A stretch of 64,000 nt of DNA. It comes from Ruegeria lacuscaerulensis. GTDB taxonomy: Bacteria; Pseudomonadota; Alphaproteobacteria; Rhodobacterales; Rhodobacteraceae. Location of the stretch: positions 620,001 through 684,000 of the forward strand of contig NZ_WQGO01000001.1 of NCBI RefSeq assembly GCF_013034685.1, read 5' to 3'. Position numbers and translations under genes: made by a program. Positions 43,256 through 53,209 of the stretch are shown one piece after another. The notes beneath the pieces were generated by a model. The model ran no database searches, had not been told where the DNA came from, and saw only the letters and a list, made by a program, of their open reading frames with translations. Numbering within the stretch: position 1 is the stretch's first letter; the number at the start of each line of letters is the position of its first letter.

Positions 43256-44692
43256 TCAGTCATTGGGTGGTTCATAGGGATCCGGCGTTCCCGGGGGGAT
43301 CGGAGGAAACTTCTCGAATGTAGCAATGTGCTCCTGCAACTGCGGCAGCGCCTTTTCGGCTGCCCATGTGTGCGGGAAGAGTACGCTTTCACGCTCGTGT
43401 GGATCATTCAAAAGGTTGTAGACCCTTGGTGTGTCGAAAGACTCCGTTGCACCAAAAGCAGTCGTATTCTCTTTGAAAAGAACTTTCCAATCCTTCCATT
43501 TTACGCCGAATATCTGCTCACCCATGTAGACGATAACACCTTCTCGGTTTGAGTTTGGTTGGTCACCAAGAAAGAACTTTGACTGGTCGACACCATCAAA
43601 GGCCCTGTCATCAGGCACCTTGCCCCCTGCGAAAGCCGCAAGAGTCGGATAAAGATCCATTGAGTGGACAACATCGTTGCTTTCAGAACCGGCAGGGATC
43701 TTTCCCGGCCACTTGATTGCAAATGGTACACGCATACTTCCTTCGAGGCTGGTGAACAGAGTACCGCGCCAAGGCCCGGCCGTACCATGTACCGCAGGAA
43801 CTGGCGAGACGTTGGCGTTCCCAACCGGAAGAGCTTCGGGGCCGTTGTCAGCAGTAAATATCACCACGGTGTCGTCGGAAACGCCCGCCGCCTCAATCGC
43901 ATCAACAATACGTCCGATATAGCTATCTGTTTGAAGCAGAATGTCGGCCCAGACGCCGTTTCCAGTGGCGCCTTCGAACTCCTCGGACGCGATGTTCGGA
44001 TAGTGGGTCTGAGTATAAGCAAGATAGATGAAAAACGGCGCGTCTTCGGCACTCTTTGCTTCGATAAACTCGATGGCCTTTTTCGTCAGGTCGCCATCTA
44101 TTTCGCCGCGATAGTCCAGATCGTAGTCTTGAGCGATGGTTGCTGGCTCGCCAGCAACACCTTGCATCACAACCGGCTCTTCCATGTTGGCATCGGCAAA
44201 ACCCGGAAGCGTGCGCCAGACTGTAACGTCAGTGGTCTCAACGCCGTAAAACTCATCGAATCCTTGATTCGTTGGATAGCGCCCTTCGGTCCATCCAAGG
44301 TGCCATTTCCCGTACATGGCCGTGCTGTATCCTACATCCTTCAGCATCTCAGCGATCGTGATTTCCCATTGGGTCAGACCGTAAACGCCACCTCCCAGTG
44401 GGACCGTATGGTTGCCGCTCCGGATGCCGTACCGTCCAGTCATGGTCGCTGCGCGGGACGGCGTGCACTGGCTTTCCACGTTGAAGTTCGTGAGTCGTAG
44501 TCCTTCCGCAGCGAGGGCGTCCATCTCGGGAGTCGCCGTACCTCGGATTATGCCGCCTCCATTGAACCCGGGTTCGCCCCAGCCAAAATTATCCATAAAT
44601 ATGAATACGATGTTAGGTTTTTCTTGCGCCGAAGCGGCCTCGGCAAATAGAAGAGATAAGGACAGTAGGAATGTGCGGGACAACCACTTCAT
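43256..44692 (-). CDS. Arylsulfatase (type I sulfatase)
   Basis: 478 aa from the ATG at 44692, with a signal peptide (...LLFAEAASAQ). The sulfatase signature CTPSRAA has C76, the residue converted to formylglycine. Metal ligands include D34-N35 (FIFMDNFGWGEPG) and the later TADNGPE; HLGW and MYGKWHLG follow the family pattern. It cleaves sulfate esters in the periplasm. It needs a formylglycine-generating enzyme, not in this window. It is divergent from the DUF3604 gene with a 253-bp shared promoter region that has no other recognisable feature. Confidence 0.94.
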   Translation of the reverse strand: MKWLSRTFLLSLSLLFAEAASAQEKPNIVFIFMDNFGWGEPGFNGGGIIRGTATPEMDALAAEGLRLTNFNVESQCTPSRAATMTGRYGIRSGNHTVPLGGGVYGLTQWEITIAEMLKDVGYSTAMYGKWHLGWTEGRYPTNQGFDEFYGVETTDVTVWRTLPGFADANMEEPVVMQGVAGEPATIAQDYDLDYRGEIDGDLTKKAIEFIEAKSAEDAPFFIYLAYTQTHYPNIASEEFEGATGNGVWADILLQTDSYIGRIVDAIEAAGVSDDTVVIFTADNGPEALPVGNANVSPVPAVHGTAGPWRGTLFTSLEGSMRVPFAIKWPGKIPAGSESNDVVHSMDLYPTLAAFAGGKVPDDRAFDGVDQSKFFLGDQPNSNREGVIVYMGEQIFGVKWKDWKVLFKENTTAFGATESFDTPRVYNLLNDPHERESVLFPHTWAAEKALPQLQEHIATFEKFPPIPPGTPDPYEPPND

Positions 44693-44945
44693 AACAACAT
44701 CTCCAATCAAGCTCACGGACTCAAGACTGTCGAACGAAGCTGCCAGTCGTCAAGAACGGTCACTCGTCGCGGTATTTTCTCACAGTGGTAGAGCGTCAAA
44801 ATTACTTGCGAAGCTGCGGTCCGGTTTTGGTCGAACCTCGCTCAGGCTCTCTTTTGCTCAACCAAGAAAAACCGTTGTTTTCCTTGACGAACAACCGACT
44901 CAGATGTTGCCATAAGCTGGCATTCAGCTCGGCTGGGAGGTTCAT

Positions 44946-46892
44946 ATGAAGTTTTTTCTGACGACATCGACAGCAATAGTTTCCGCAGCATTCATAACAA
45001 GCTCATCAGATGCTCAAGAGGCCGCACAAGGTGGGCTAGTCGGAGAGATGACCATATCGGTTGATGATATGCGTGAACCCGCACCCGCCGATTTCTCACC
45101 CTATGCAGGTCGGGATTTTCCTACGCGACCTTTGTGGGGTGACACTCACCTGCACACATCAAATTCACTCGATGCCCGCGGATTTGGCGTTATTCTGAGC
45201 CCCGACGATGCCTATAGGTTTGCACGTGGTGAGGAAGTCACCACATCACATGGCCTCCGTGTGAAGTTATCGCGTCCGCTCGACTGGCTTGTTGTATCCG
45301 ATCATTCTGACGCCATGGGTGCAATGAATGAAATCATCGCGGGAAACTCCACACTGATGCGCGATGCAACGCTCAGAGACTGGAGCGAACGGCTTAATGC
45401 GGGCGGAGACGTTGCACTTGGCGCCACTATGGAAGTTATTGAAACCTTTGCTGGCATCACGGGCGAGGCACTTCCCGAGGCTGTTGCAGATCGAAGGTTT
45501 GTGCAATCCGTATGGGACGAGTTCACGCAAACTGCGGATCATCACAATGACCCTGGCACATTCACTGCGTTCATCGGATACTAGTGGACATCTACCGAAG
45601 CTGGCAACAACCTCCACCGCAATGTGATCTACCGGGATGATGCCATTCGCGCTCGGCAAATGCTGCCCTTCACAACCGCAGAAACATTTAATCCGGAACG
45701 GCTATGGGATTGGATGGAAACTTATGAACTAGAGACTGGTGGTCGTGTACTGGCCCTTGCTCACAACGGCAACGTCTCCAACGGTTTGATGTTTCCGGTC
45801 GAGACAAACCCTGAAACGGGTGAGCCTTTGACAGAAGACTACGCAGAGCGGCGTGCCAAGTGGGAGCCGATGTATGAGATTACCCAGATCAAAGGTGATG
45901 GAGAAACTCACCCGTTTCTCAGCCCGAACGATGAGTTCGCTGACTATGAAACCTGGGACAAATCCAATCTGGGTCCGACACTCAAAGAAGACTGGATGCT
46001 TCAGTACGAATACGCCCGCGAGGCCTTGAAGAACGGTCTCAAGCTAGAAGCTCAGCTCGGCACCAATCCATACAAGTTCGGAGTAGTGGGCTCGACCGAC
46101 AGCCATACTGCTTTGGCAACGGCGGAAGAAGACAATTTCTTTGGCAAACACTCTGGCGTCGAGCCGGAACCTGGCCGTTGGCAGCATGTCGTTGGCGAGT
46201 TCGACGCCTTGAGGATTCTCGGGTGGGAAATGGCAGCCTCAGGCTATGCAGCGGTTTGGGCTCAGGACAACACACGCGAAGCCATATTCGACGCCATGGA
46301 ACGGAAAGAAGTATACGGGACAACCGGTAGTCGCATCGCGGTTCGATTCTTTGGTGGTTGGGATTTTACGGAAGCTGACGCAAGATCTCGATTGCCCGCA
46401 GAAATAGGATATGAAAAAGGCGTTCCGATGGGTGGGGACCTCGCGGACGCGACACAAGGCGCGGACGCCCCAACCTTCCTGGTTGCTGCGCTGAAAGATC
46501 CGTTCTCCGGCAATCTCGACCGTGTTCAGATTGTGAAAGGTTGGCTAAATTCCAGCGGCGAAACTGAGGAGCGTGTCTATGATGTGGCTTGGTCGGGAGA
46601 CCGAGAACCCGATGCGGACGGCAACCTGCCAACGGTAGGGAACACCGTGGATGTTGCAACTGGCACGTTTACGAATTCAATAGGTTCCCCGGAACGGATC
46701 ACCGTTTGGAAAGACCCCGATTTCGATCCTTCTATGAGCGCTTTCTACTATGCCCGTGTCTTAGAAATTCCCACACCGAGATGGACAATTTACGATGCCG
46801 TTCGGTTCGGAGACGAACTGCCTGCCGAGGTGCCCACGTCAACTCAGGAACGTGCTTACACTTCGCCAATTTGGTATACTTCCGGGGGCTGA
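44946..46892 (+). pseudogene. DUF3604 domain-containing protein, interrupted by one in-frame TAG
   Basis: The first part (44946-45584, 212 aa) has a signal peptide (MKFFLTTSTAIVSAAFITSS) and the DUF3604 start (LWGDTHLHTSNSLDARGFG). It ends AFIGY-TAG. The second part (45624-46892) continues in the same frame. The bases between encode [13 protein letters not shown], so the product is whole apart from TAG at 45582-45584. Family members have FIGYEW at this point, so TAG most simply replaces GAG. DUF3604 proteins carry PHP-like metal residues (DTHLH, DHSDAMG) and are thought to be exported hydrolases. This is either a recent pseudogene, a readthrough case or a sequencing error. Confidence 0.85.
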
Positions 46893-47134
46893 AATATACC
46901 TAAGCTGTCATCGTTACGGCAAAAGCCCGGCAGTTCCTGTCGCAGCAACACTCGGCTAGTGCGTTCATGCGAACGTCCGCTTAAGACGCGACACGGCCAT
47001 TCGTTGCGTAGTACATCAGAAACTGCTTAGCGGACAAAGCGCCTGCTGTTTATGGAACGCAGTCGCTCTTGACTGTTCGCTTTGCAAAGTCATTCAATAC
47101 TTATTGGCCAAATGCGTGAAACGGGATGTTGTAG

Positions 47135-47548
47135 ATGCCACGTGATACGAAATTAATCCTATGCCCGCTAAACCTTCGTCACGTCAGGTTGGACTACAGC
47201 GCCTACGAAGAAGCAATCGCAATGGCCAGGCGCAGAGAAGCGCGGCTTCTCGTGGTGACAGTTGCGCCAGAAATGGAGCGAAACTTGAATATTCGCGACT
47301 CTGTTGGCTATTGGAGCGAGCAATTGGAGAAGTTTGTGAAAGATCACCCGGCGGAAGGCGTCGAATTAGAAACTGTTGTTCGAACCGGTGCTGTGCATCG
47401 GCAAATCGTAAAGCTCGCCGATGAACGCAACGTGGATATGATCGTGATGGAGGCGGCCAACCCAAAGATTCAGGATTACCTCCTGGGAACGACCGCCAGC
47501 CACGTAGTGACACATGCCAGTTGCTCGGTTTTTGTTGTTCGGCACTAG
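47135..47548 (+). CDS. Universal stress protein (UspA family)
   Basis: 137 aa single Usp domain. A C-terminal GTTASHVVTHASCSVFVVRH resembles the ATP-binding G-x9-G-(S/T) end but lacks a full canonical glycine pattern. It lies between a DUF3604 gene and a convergent BCCT transporter. Usp domains are often co-encoded with solute transporters as regulators. The 242 bp before it hold no recognisable gene. Confidence 0.9.
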   Translation: MPRDTKLILCPLNLRHVRLDYSAYEEAIAMARRREARLLVVTVAPEMERNLNIRDSVGYWSEQLEKFVKDHPAEGVELETVVRTGAVHRQIVKLADERNVDMIVMEAANPKIQDYLLGTTASHVVTHASCSVFVVRH

Positions 47549-47577
47549 TCGATTCAAAAACCTCGGCAACCCGATGT

Positions 47578-47614
47578 GATGGCTCCCTTATTTTAGGAAG
47601 CCATCATTGATTTT
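47578..47614 (+). terminator. Terminator of the UspA gene
   Basis: Arms GATGGCTCCCT and AGGAAGCCATC (one mismatch) with loop TATTTT, followed by ATTGATTTT. It lies 29 bp past the stop. Confidence 0.8.
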
Positions 47615-47623
47615 GTCCGCTTG

Positions 47624-49231
47624 CTACAGCTTTTTGTACTCGGATCGCAGAGCCAGCCACAGACAGTAGCACATAATGAGGATCACCAGTGTAAATGGAA
47701 TCCCCATTGACACGGCAGCACCTTGGAGGGCGTTCAATCCACCGCCTAGAAGAAGCGCAATTGCAACCAAACCTTCCAAAGTGCACCACCAAACACGCTG
47801 AACAACGGGCGCATCCAGTTTACCACCTGCGGTGATAGTATCGATAACCAACGACCCTGAATCAGATGACGTGACAAAGAAGATCACAATCAAAATCAGC
47901 GAGATCGGGGCGACGATATTGTACAGAGGCAACTCCTTGAGGAAGCCAAACAGGGCGCCCTCTGGCGCATAACTGTCGATGACGGTTGCTTTGACGCCTT
48001 CAGCGCTACCTGCGTTCAGCATGTCAATCGCGGCCCCTCCAAAAGTGGACATCCACAATGCGCAGACCGCCGTAGGAGCAATAAGGGCACAAAGAACAAA
48101 CTCACGCACCGTACGACCCCGAGAGATCCGGGCAATGAACATTCCCACGAAAGGAGACCATGCAATCCACCATGCCCAGTAGAACGTAGTCCACCCATGG
48201 AAAAAGCTGGCATCCTCTCTGCCAAAGGGATTGGAGAGCGCAGGTAGCAGCGTGACATAGTCTACCATGACTGAAACGTAACGAGCAATTGCGGCCGCCA
48301 CCCCGGTCATTGCGATCACAAAAATAAACAGCCCCACAGCCATGATCATGTTGATCTCAGATAGCCGTTTCACACCGGCATCCATTCCCAACAAAACAGA
48401 ACCAAGCGCAATGAGCGTGATCGCGACAATGATGATGACGGTCAATGTGGGCGAAGGCGTGATGCCAAACACTTCATTCAAACCTGCGGCAACCTGTTGC
48501 GCACCGAGGCCCAACGAGGTGGTTAGTCCGAAGAGGGTCGCAAACACGGCCAGCGTGTCGATGACATGCCCCCAGAAGCCCCAGACACGTTCACCAAGTA
48601 GCGGAAAGAACGCCGACCTAAGCGTCAGCGGCAGGTTCAAGTTGTATGCAAAAATCGCCAGTGCCAGTCCCACTGCAGCGTACACAGCCCAACCTTCGAG
48701 ACCCCAGTGATGGATCGTACCAACAACACCGATATACTCATTGCCGGGCTCGGTGATGTCGATGTTTAAGGGGCGCGCATTCCCATCTTCCGAGAAGTTG
48801 TAGTACACGGGCTCCAATACACCGAAGAACAGTAGACCGATCCCGATTCCTGCGGCAAACATCATTGCGATCCAACCCGCATACGAGTAGTCGGGTTTCG
48901 CATCTTTTCCGCCAATTCTGACCTTTCCGACCGGCAAGACAATGAGCGCCAGGCAGAACAAGGTGATCGCATTCACCGACAACACAAGAAACCAATCAAA
49001 GGTGCTGGTCAGCCACGGCCGAAGCCAGCCAAAAAATGCAGCAGCCGCTTCCTGATTGGCCAATGCCACGATCACGAAGCCTAGGATCAGCAAACCAGAA
49101 ACGATGAAGACAGGGTTATGGATGTCTAACCCGAGGGGTCTGATGTTGTCCTGTCCGAGTTCATATTCAGTCTCGAAATCCCAGACGCGAGGGTCTGGGT
49201 CGAGCATCTTTTTTTGACTTGTATCTGACAT
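47624..49231 (-). CDS. BCCT family transporter
   Basis: 535 aa with 12 helices. The family's tryptophan-rich helix 8 region reads YWAWWIAWSPFVGMFIARIS, preceded by FFHGWTTF. It takes up betaine, choline, carnitine or DMSP-like compounds with sodium or protons. The conserved Trp residues for quaternary ammonium binding are retained. In this island it could import a compound liberated by the sulfatase, but that is a guess. Confidence 0.95.
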   Translation of the reverse strand: MSDTSQKKMLDPDPRVWDFETEYELGQDNIRPLGLDIHNPVFIVSGLLILGFVIVALANQEAAAAFFGWLRPWLTSTFDWFLVLSVNAITLFCLALIVLPVGKVRIGGKDAKPDYSYAGWIAMMFAAGIGIGLLFFGVLEPVYYNFSEDGNARPLNIDITEPGNEYIGVVGTIHHWGLEGWAVYAAVGLALAIFAYNLNLPLTLRSAFFPLLGERVWGFWGHVIDTLAVFATLFGLTTSLGLGAQQVAAGLNEVFGITPSPTLTVIIIVAITLIALGSVLLGMDAGVKRLSEINMIMAVGLFIFVIAMTGVAAAIARYVSVMVDYVTLLPALSNPFGREDASFFHGWTTFYWAWWIAWSPFVGMFIARISRGRTVREFVLCALIAPTAVCALWMSTFGGAAIDMLNAGSAEGVKATVIDSYAPEGALFGFLKELPLYNIVAPISLILIVIFFVTSSDSGSLVIDTITAGGKLDAPVVQRVWWCTLEGLVAIALLLGGGLNALQGAAVSMGIPFTLVILIMCYCLWLALRSEYKKL

Positions 49232-49747
49232 TTTACCTCCCTAAGCGCATGTGTCATGCGCCTTAGCGTTGCACAACCTGCGGCAATCTGTCCAACATTC
49301 AGTCAGACGCAGCTGCCACGATTGACGGTGTTCCAAGGGCCAACACAGCAGAGATTTCGAACGGGACCGGTCAAATCGGCTTACAAATGCGAAAAATTCA
49401 ACAGGATCAACTTGCCGCGCACCGACTCAGACGTTCGCGCGAAAACGCCGAGACCTGCAAGACTTTAGGACATTGTTTTCTGTGGCCCGTATAGCCAGAT
49501 CAACTGCAACGCAGCCCCCCACTTAGGTTAAGTCCACTTCTGGCTGAAAGCCCCAGCATCTTCGCGGCTGGCTCGATTGCCTCGGGCAGCCCAACTGTCG
49601 GTTGGGCAGTTTTGGCGAATTAATGTAGCTTGCTTTTGGCGTTGCCACGAAAACTCCAATTCTGCTTCCCTAAGATGTCTGCTTTGGGCTCGAACCGGAC
49701 TTTGAAGTGTTGGTGATCATTGGAGCCGTTAGCAAATCGTCAGCCCT
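49232..49747. other. 516-bp gap without a gene
   Basis: No plausible coding frame or RNA gene was seen. A terminator-like hairpin GCCCAAC-TGTCG-GTTGGGC with a following AGTTTT lies at 49589-49613 on the plus strand, without a recognised gene in front of it. It could be the end of an undetected small RNA. Confidence 0.5.
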
Positions 49748-50824
49748 TCACTGCGCCGGATGTGATGGCAAATCCGGCATCGGTACCCAGCCCGGCAGAT
49801 CATCCGGCGAGACCGAGACGTGCAGCCTCTCGGATCGGTCCTTGCCCACTTTCCGGTGCTTGCGCAGCAGGAAAATCTTACCCCAGCCGCGCCATGTGCC
49901 CACTGACCGCGCAGCGGTATCGGTAGGGAAGCGGTCGCGCCATCCGTCAGGCAGTGGCAGGCCGTGCATCTCGGCCTTGTCCAGCATCCAGATCAGAGAG
50001 ATGTTGCTGAGTGGGCGCGCCTCTTCGAACCCGTTCAATTGACCGCCGACATCCCCATGCGTGCCCCGGAACCAGACTTGTTCCACATGGCCCTTGAAAT
50101 CAGGGGTACATTTCCACAAGACCGGCTCGAACACTTCGCGGGTCTCGTCAAGCGCCATGGCGTGATAGCCGTGGCGGGTGGCCGGGCCCAGCTGGTGGTT
50201 GTGAAAGGCGTGGCGTTCTTCGGCCCAGCGCCACAGTAGTGGAAGACGTAGGCCCAGCGCTTTTACCGTGTCCCAGACGCCGACCATCTCAATCGCCACA
50301 TCCTCGTGGCAGAAGGCTTGCCGGAATTCAGCCGCGGCCTTGCCGTTAGCGTTGCACTCATAGTGACGATAGGCCTGCTTGATGTTCCGCTCGGTCGCGT
50401 GTTCGGCCTTGAGCAACCCGATCAAGTCGATCACCCCGGCAAGGCTGCGCACCCCGTAGGCGCCACGCGAATAGCCGATGAAGTAAATCCTGTCGCCGGG
50501 TTTGTAGCGCGACGCCAGATAGCCGTAAGCACGCCTGATCTGGCGGTTGATCCCCCGCCCCATCATCACGTCCAGCGAGGACTTCCAGTTGTCCCACTGT
50601 ACCCCAGCTTCGTAAAATACCGAGACCTTGCTGCCCATCTCGCAACACAGACGCAGAGTTTGGCCTGCGTGGGTCTCTCGGCCCGGTTCCAGCGTCGACA
50701 TGGTCCCGTCGAGGATAATCACATGGCTGATCGGTTCACGGTGGCGCGACTCGGCTGAGTGTTCGGACCGCAGAGGCCGTCCGAGCCATCCCAGTACCTT
50801 TCTACTCAGCCGCGACAGATCCAT
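49748..50824 (-). CDS. DUF2235 domain-containing alpha/beta hydrolase
   Basis: 358 aa. The DUF2235 pattern starts HVIILDGTMSTLEPG, and a nucleophile elbow GYSRGAYG follows (~117-124), with a later WFRGTHGDVGG (the catalytic region around H-x-D). The fold is that of Tle1-type phospholipases and related proteins. There is no signal peptide or T6SS marker. The start lies 23 bp inside the end of the molybdoenzyme gene on the same strand, so translation is coupled. Confidence 0.85.
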   Translation of the reverse strand: MDLSRLSRKVLGWLGRPLRSEHSAESRHREPISHVIILDGTMSTLEPGRETHAGQTLRLCCEMGSKVSVFYEAGVQWDNWKSSLDVMMGRGINRQIRRAYGYLASRYKPGDRIYFIGYSRGAYGVRSLAGVIDLIGLLKAEHATERNIKQAYRHYECNANGKAAAEFRQAFCHEDVAIEMVGVWDTVKALGLRLPLLWRWAEERHAFHNHQLGPATRHGYHAMALDETREVFEPVLWKCTPDFKGHVEQVWFRGTHGDVGGQLNGFEEARPLSNISLIWMLDKAEMHGLPLPDGWRDRFPTDTAARSVGTWRGWGKIFLLRKHRKVGKDRSERLHVSVSPDDLPGWVPMPDLPSHPAQ

Positions 50825-53093
50825 GCGTCAGCAACTCCCATACTCTTTGAGGTGTGAAAGGCATATCCGCCTGTCGCACCCCGTGATCCCAGAGCGCATC
50901 CTGAACCGCATTTGCCACTGCGGCCAGCGCGCCCACGGTGCCTGCCTCACCGCATCCCTTCATCCCCATCGGGTTTGAAGTTGACGGAACCGGCGCCGAG
51001 GTAAACTTAATCATGGGTATCTCGGCGGCGCGCGGCAAGGCATAGTCCATCAACGAAGCCGTGAGCAGTTGCCCCTGCGCATCATGCACAACACGCTCGG
51101 TTAGCGCCTGTCCGATCCCCTGGACCACACCGCCATGTACTTGCCCTTCGGCCAGCATCGGGTTGATAAGGTTACCAAAATCATCGACCACTGTATAGCG
51201 GTCGACCCAGGTTTCTCCGGTGTAAGAATCAATGACGATTTCGGCAACATGTGCGCCATTGGGATAGCTGCGCGCATCCAGGTTGGCGCGCGCATGATGT
51301 TGCCGCAGATCAGTACGGCCATCGGCGCGGGCCATATCCGCGGCCTCGGTCAGGGTGGGCGTCAGGTTCGACCCCGGCGCGCGAAAGGCTTCGTGATCGA
51401 ATGTCACATCGCTTTCCTCCACCCCCATCTTATCAGCCAGATAGGGCGTGAATGCGGCGATCATGACGTCGATTGTCGCCAGTGTGGCCGTGCTTTGCAC
51501 CGTAACGGACCGAGACCCACCAGTACCGCCACCATGAGGAAGTTGATCGCTGTCGCCCTGCACCACATTGATCCGGTCCACCGGAATCCCGGTCTGATCT
51601 GACAGGAAATGGGCATAAACCGTCTCATGCCCCTGCCCGTTCGATTGGGTTCCGACATAGAGGTTCACGGTGCCATCCTCGCAGAACTCCACTTTCGCGT
51701 TCTCGGAAGGGTCCCCCAAAATACTTTCGATATAGTAACATAGGCCCTGCCCGCGGATCAGGCCGCGTTCGGCATCGGCGGCCTTGCGGGCGGCAAACCC
51801 CGCAGTCTGTTCGCCCGCGCGGGACAGGATCATGTTGAAGTCGCCCACATCATAGGTCTCGCCGGTGGCAGAGGTGTAGGGAAACGCCTCGGGGCGGATG
51901 AAATTCTTGCGGCGCAGCTCCCACGGGTCCACGCCCAGTTCGCGCGCGGCGCGGTCCATGACGCGCTCTAGCACATAAATCGCCTCGGGGCGGCCCGCAC
52001 CGCGATAGGCATCGACCTGTGTGGTGTTGGTAAAGAACCCTTCGACCCGCAGATAGGTCGTCTGGACGTCGTAAACGCCCATCAAAACTTTGCTAAACAG
52101 GCTAGTCTGAATCGCCTGCCCGAAATGGCTGTTATAGGCACCCAGATTGATCTTGCTGTGAACGCGATAGGCCGTGATCCGGTGATCGGCATCAAAGGCC
52201 AGTTCGGCCAGCGAGGTCAGGTCGCGGCCATGATGGTCGGACAGCATCGCCTCGGACCGGTCGGACATCCAGTGCACGGGTTTGCCCAGCTTCTTCGCCG
52301 CAACGGCAGTGCAGAAATACTCCGGGTAGGGCATCACCTTCATACCAAAGCCGCCACCCACATCCGGAGTGGTGACACGGATGTCTTCAGGCTCGACCCG
52401 TAGTTTTTGCGCCAGTTGAGCGCGCATGGCCCAGACGCCCTGTCCGCCATAGGCAAAATGCAGACGGCCATCGACCCAGTTGGCCTGACAGCCGCGCGGC
52501 TCGATCGAGGCAATGATGACGCGGTTGTCCACCACGTTGAGCGATACAGTGTGCGCCGCAGCCTGAAACGCGGCCTCGGTCGCGGCCTCGTTGCCCAGAC
52601 CCCAGTCAAAGGCGCGATTGTCCGGCGCTTCGGGGTGCAAGGTCTCTCCGCCCGCATCCACGTCCAGCTTGGCGGGGCGTTCGTCAATCTCGACCAAGAC
52701 CAGTTCGGCGGCGTCACGGGCCTGGGCTTGAGTGTCAGCAATAACCACCGCGATCGGTTCGCCAACAAAGCGCACTCGGTCAGTCGACAGCATGTGACGC
52801 GCAGGCGCTGCTGCGGGCGAGCCGTCCCGGTTCTTGACCGTCGACGCATTGATCACGGTGTCGATCCCGGCCTCTTTCAAATCCTCCAGCGTCATCACCA
52901 ACCGAACCCCATCAGCTGCGCGCGCCGCGTCCAGATCAAGCGCCGTGATCACCCCATGCGCCACCTGCGAGCGGACAAACACGGCGTGCAGGGCACCTTC
53001 TGGTACAACATCATCCATGTAGTGCCCCTGCCCGGTCAGAAACCTCTGATCCTCGGTCCGTTTCACGGGCTGGCTTCTGCCGAATTTTTCCAT
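50802..53093 (-). CDS. Xanthine dehydrogenase family molybdopterin-binding subunit (CoxL form II-like)
   Basis: 763 aa. The large-subunit fold includes a GGGFGMKVMPYPE segment and an active-site loop reading YRGAGRPEA, the form II (not CO-oxidising form I) signature. The catalytic glutamate is in GCGEAGTVGA near the C-terminus. Such enzymes hydroxylate aldehydes or N-heterocycles using molybdenum. The FAD (CoxM) and 2Fe-2S (CoxS) subunits are not adjacent, so this is an orphan subunit in this window. A DUF2235 gene overlaps its 3' end. Confidence 0.92.
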   Translation of the reverse strand: MEKFGRSQPVKRTEDQRFLTGQGHYMDDVVPEGALHAVFVRSQVAHGVITALDLDAARAADGVRLVMTLEDLKEAGIDTVINASTVKNRDGSPAAAPARHMLSTDRVRFVGEPIAVVIADTQAQARDAAELVLVEIDERPAKLDVDAGGETLHPEAPDNRAFDWGLGNEAATEAAFQAAAHTVSLNVVDNRVIIASIEPRGCQANWVDGRLHFAYGGQGVWAMRAQLAQKLRVEPEDIRVTTPDVGGGFGMKVMPYPEYFCTAVAAKKLGKPVHWMSDRSEAMLSDHHGRDLTSLAELAFDADHRITAYRVHSKINLGAYNSHFGQAIQTSLFSKVLMGVYDVQTTYLRVEGFFTNTTQVDAYRGAGRPEAIYVLERVMDRAARELGVDPWELRRKNFIRPEAFPYTSATGETYDVGDFNMILSRAGEQTAGFAARKAADAERGLIRGQGLCYYIESILGDPSENAKVEFCEDGTVNLYVGTQSNGQGHETVYAHFLSDQTGIPVDRINVVQGDSDQLPHGGGTGGSRSVTVQSTATLATIDVMIAAFTPYLADKMGVEESDVTFDHEAFRAPGSNLTPTLTEAADMARADGRTDLRQHHARANLDARSYPNGAHVAEIVIDSYTGETWVDRYTVVDDFGNLINPMLAEGQVHGGVVQGIGQALTERVVHDAQGQLLTASLMDYALPRAAEIPMIKFTSAPVPSTSNPMGMKGCGEAGTVGALAAVANAVQDALWDHGVRQADMPFTPQRVWELLTHGSVAAE

Positions 53094-53209
53094 GGGGCGA
53101 CCCTCCTGCGCGGTTCCGAAGGCGACCCTAGCCCGAGTGTGGGCGATGTCCAGAAAAAGACAGGGGTTTGGACTTTAAGTTCTGCGGGTTTCCGATAGCC
53201 TCAGACCCC

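Noticed and set aside
43000..49300. Mobile element bringing the sulfatase island
   Set aside because: No integrase, transposase, tRNA or flanking direct repeat could be seen.
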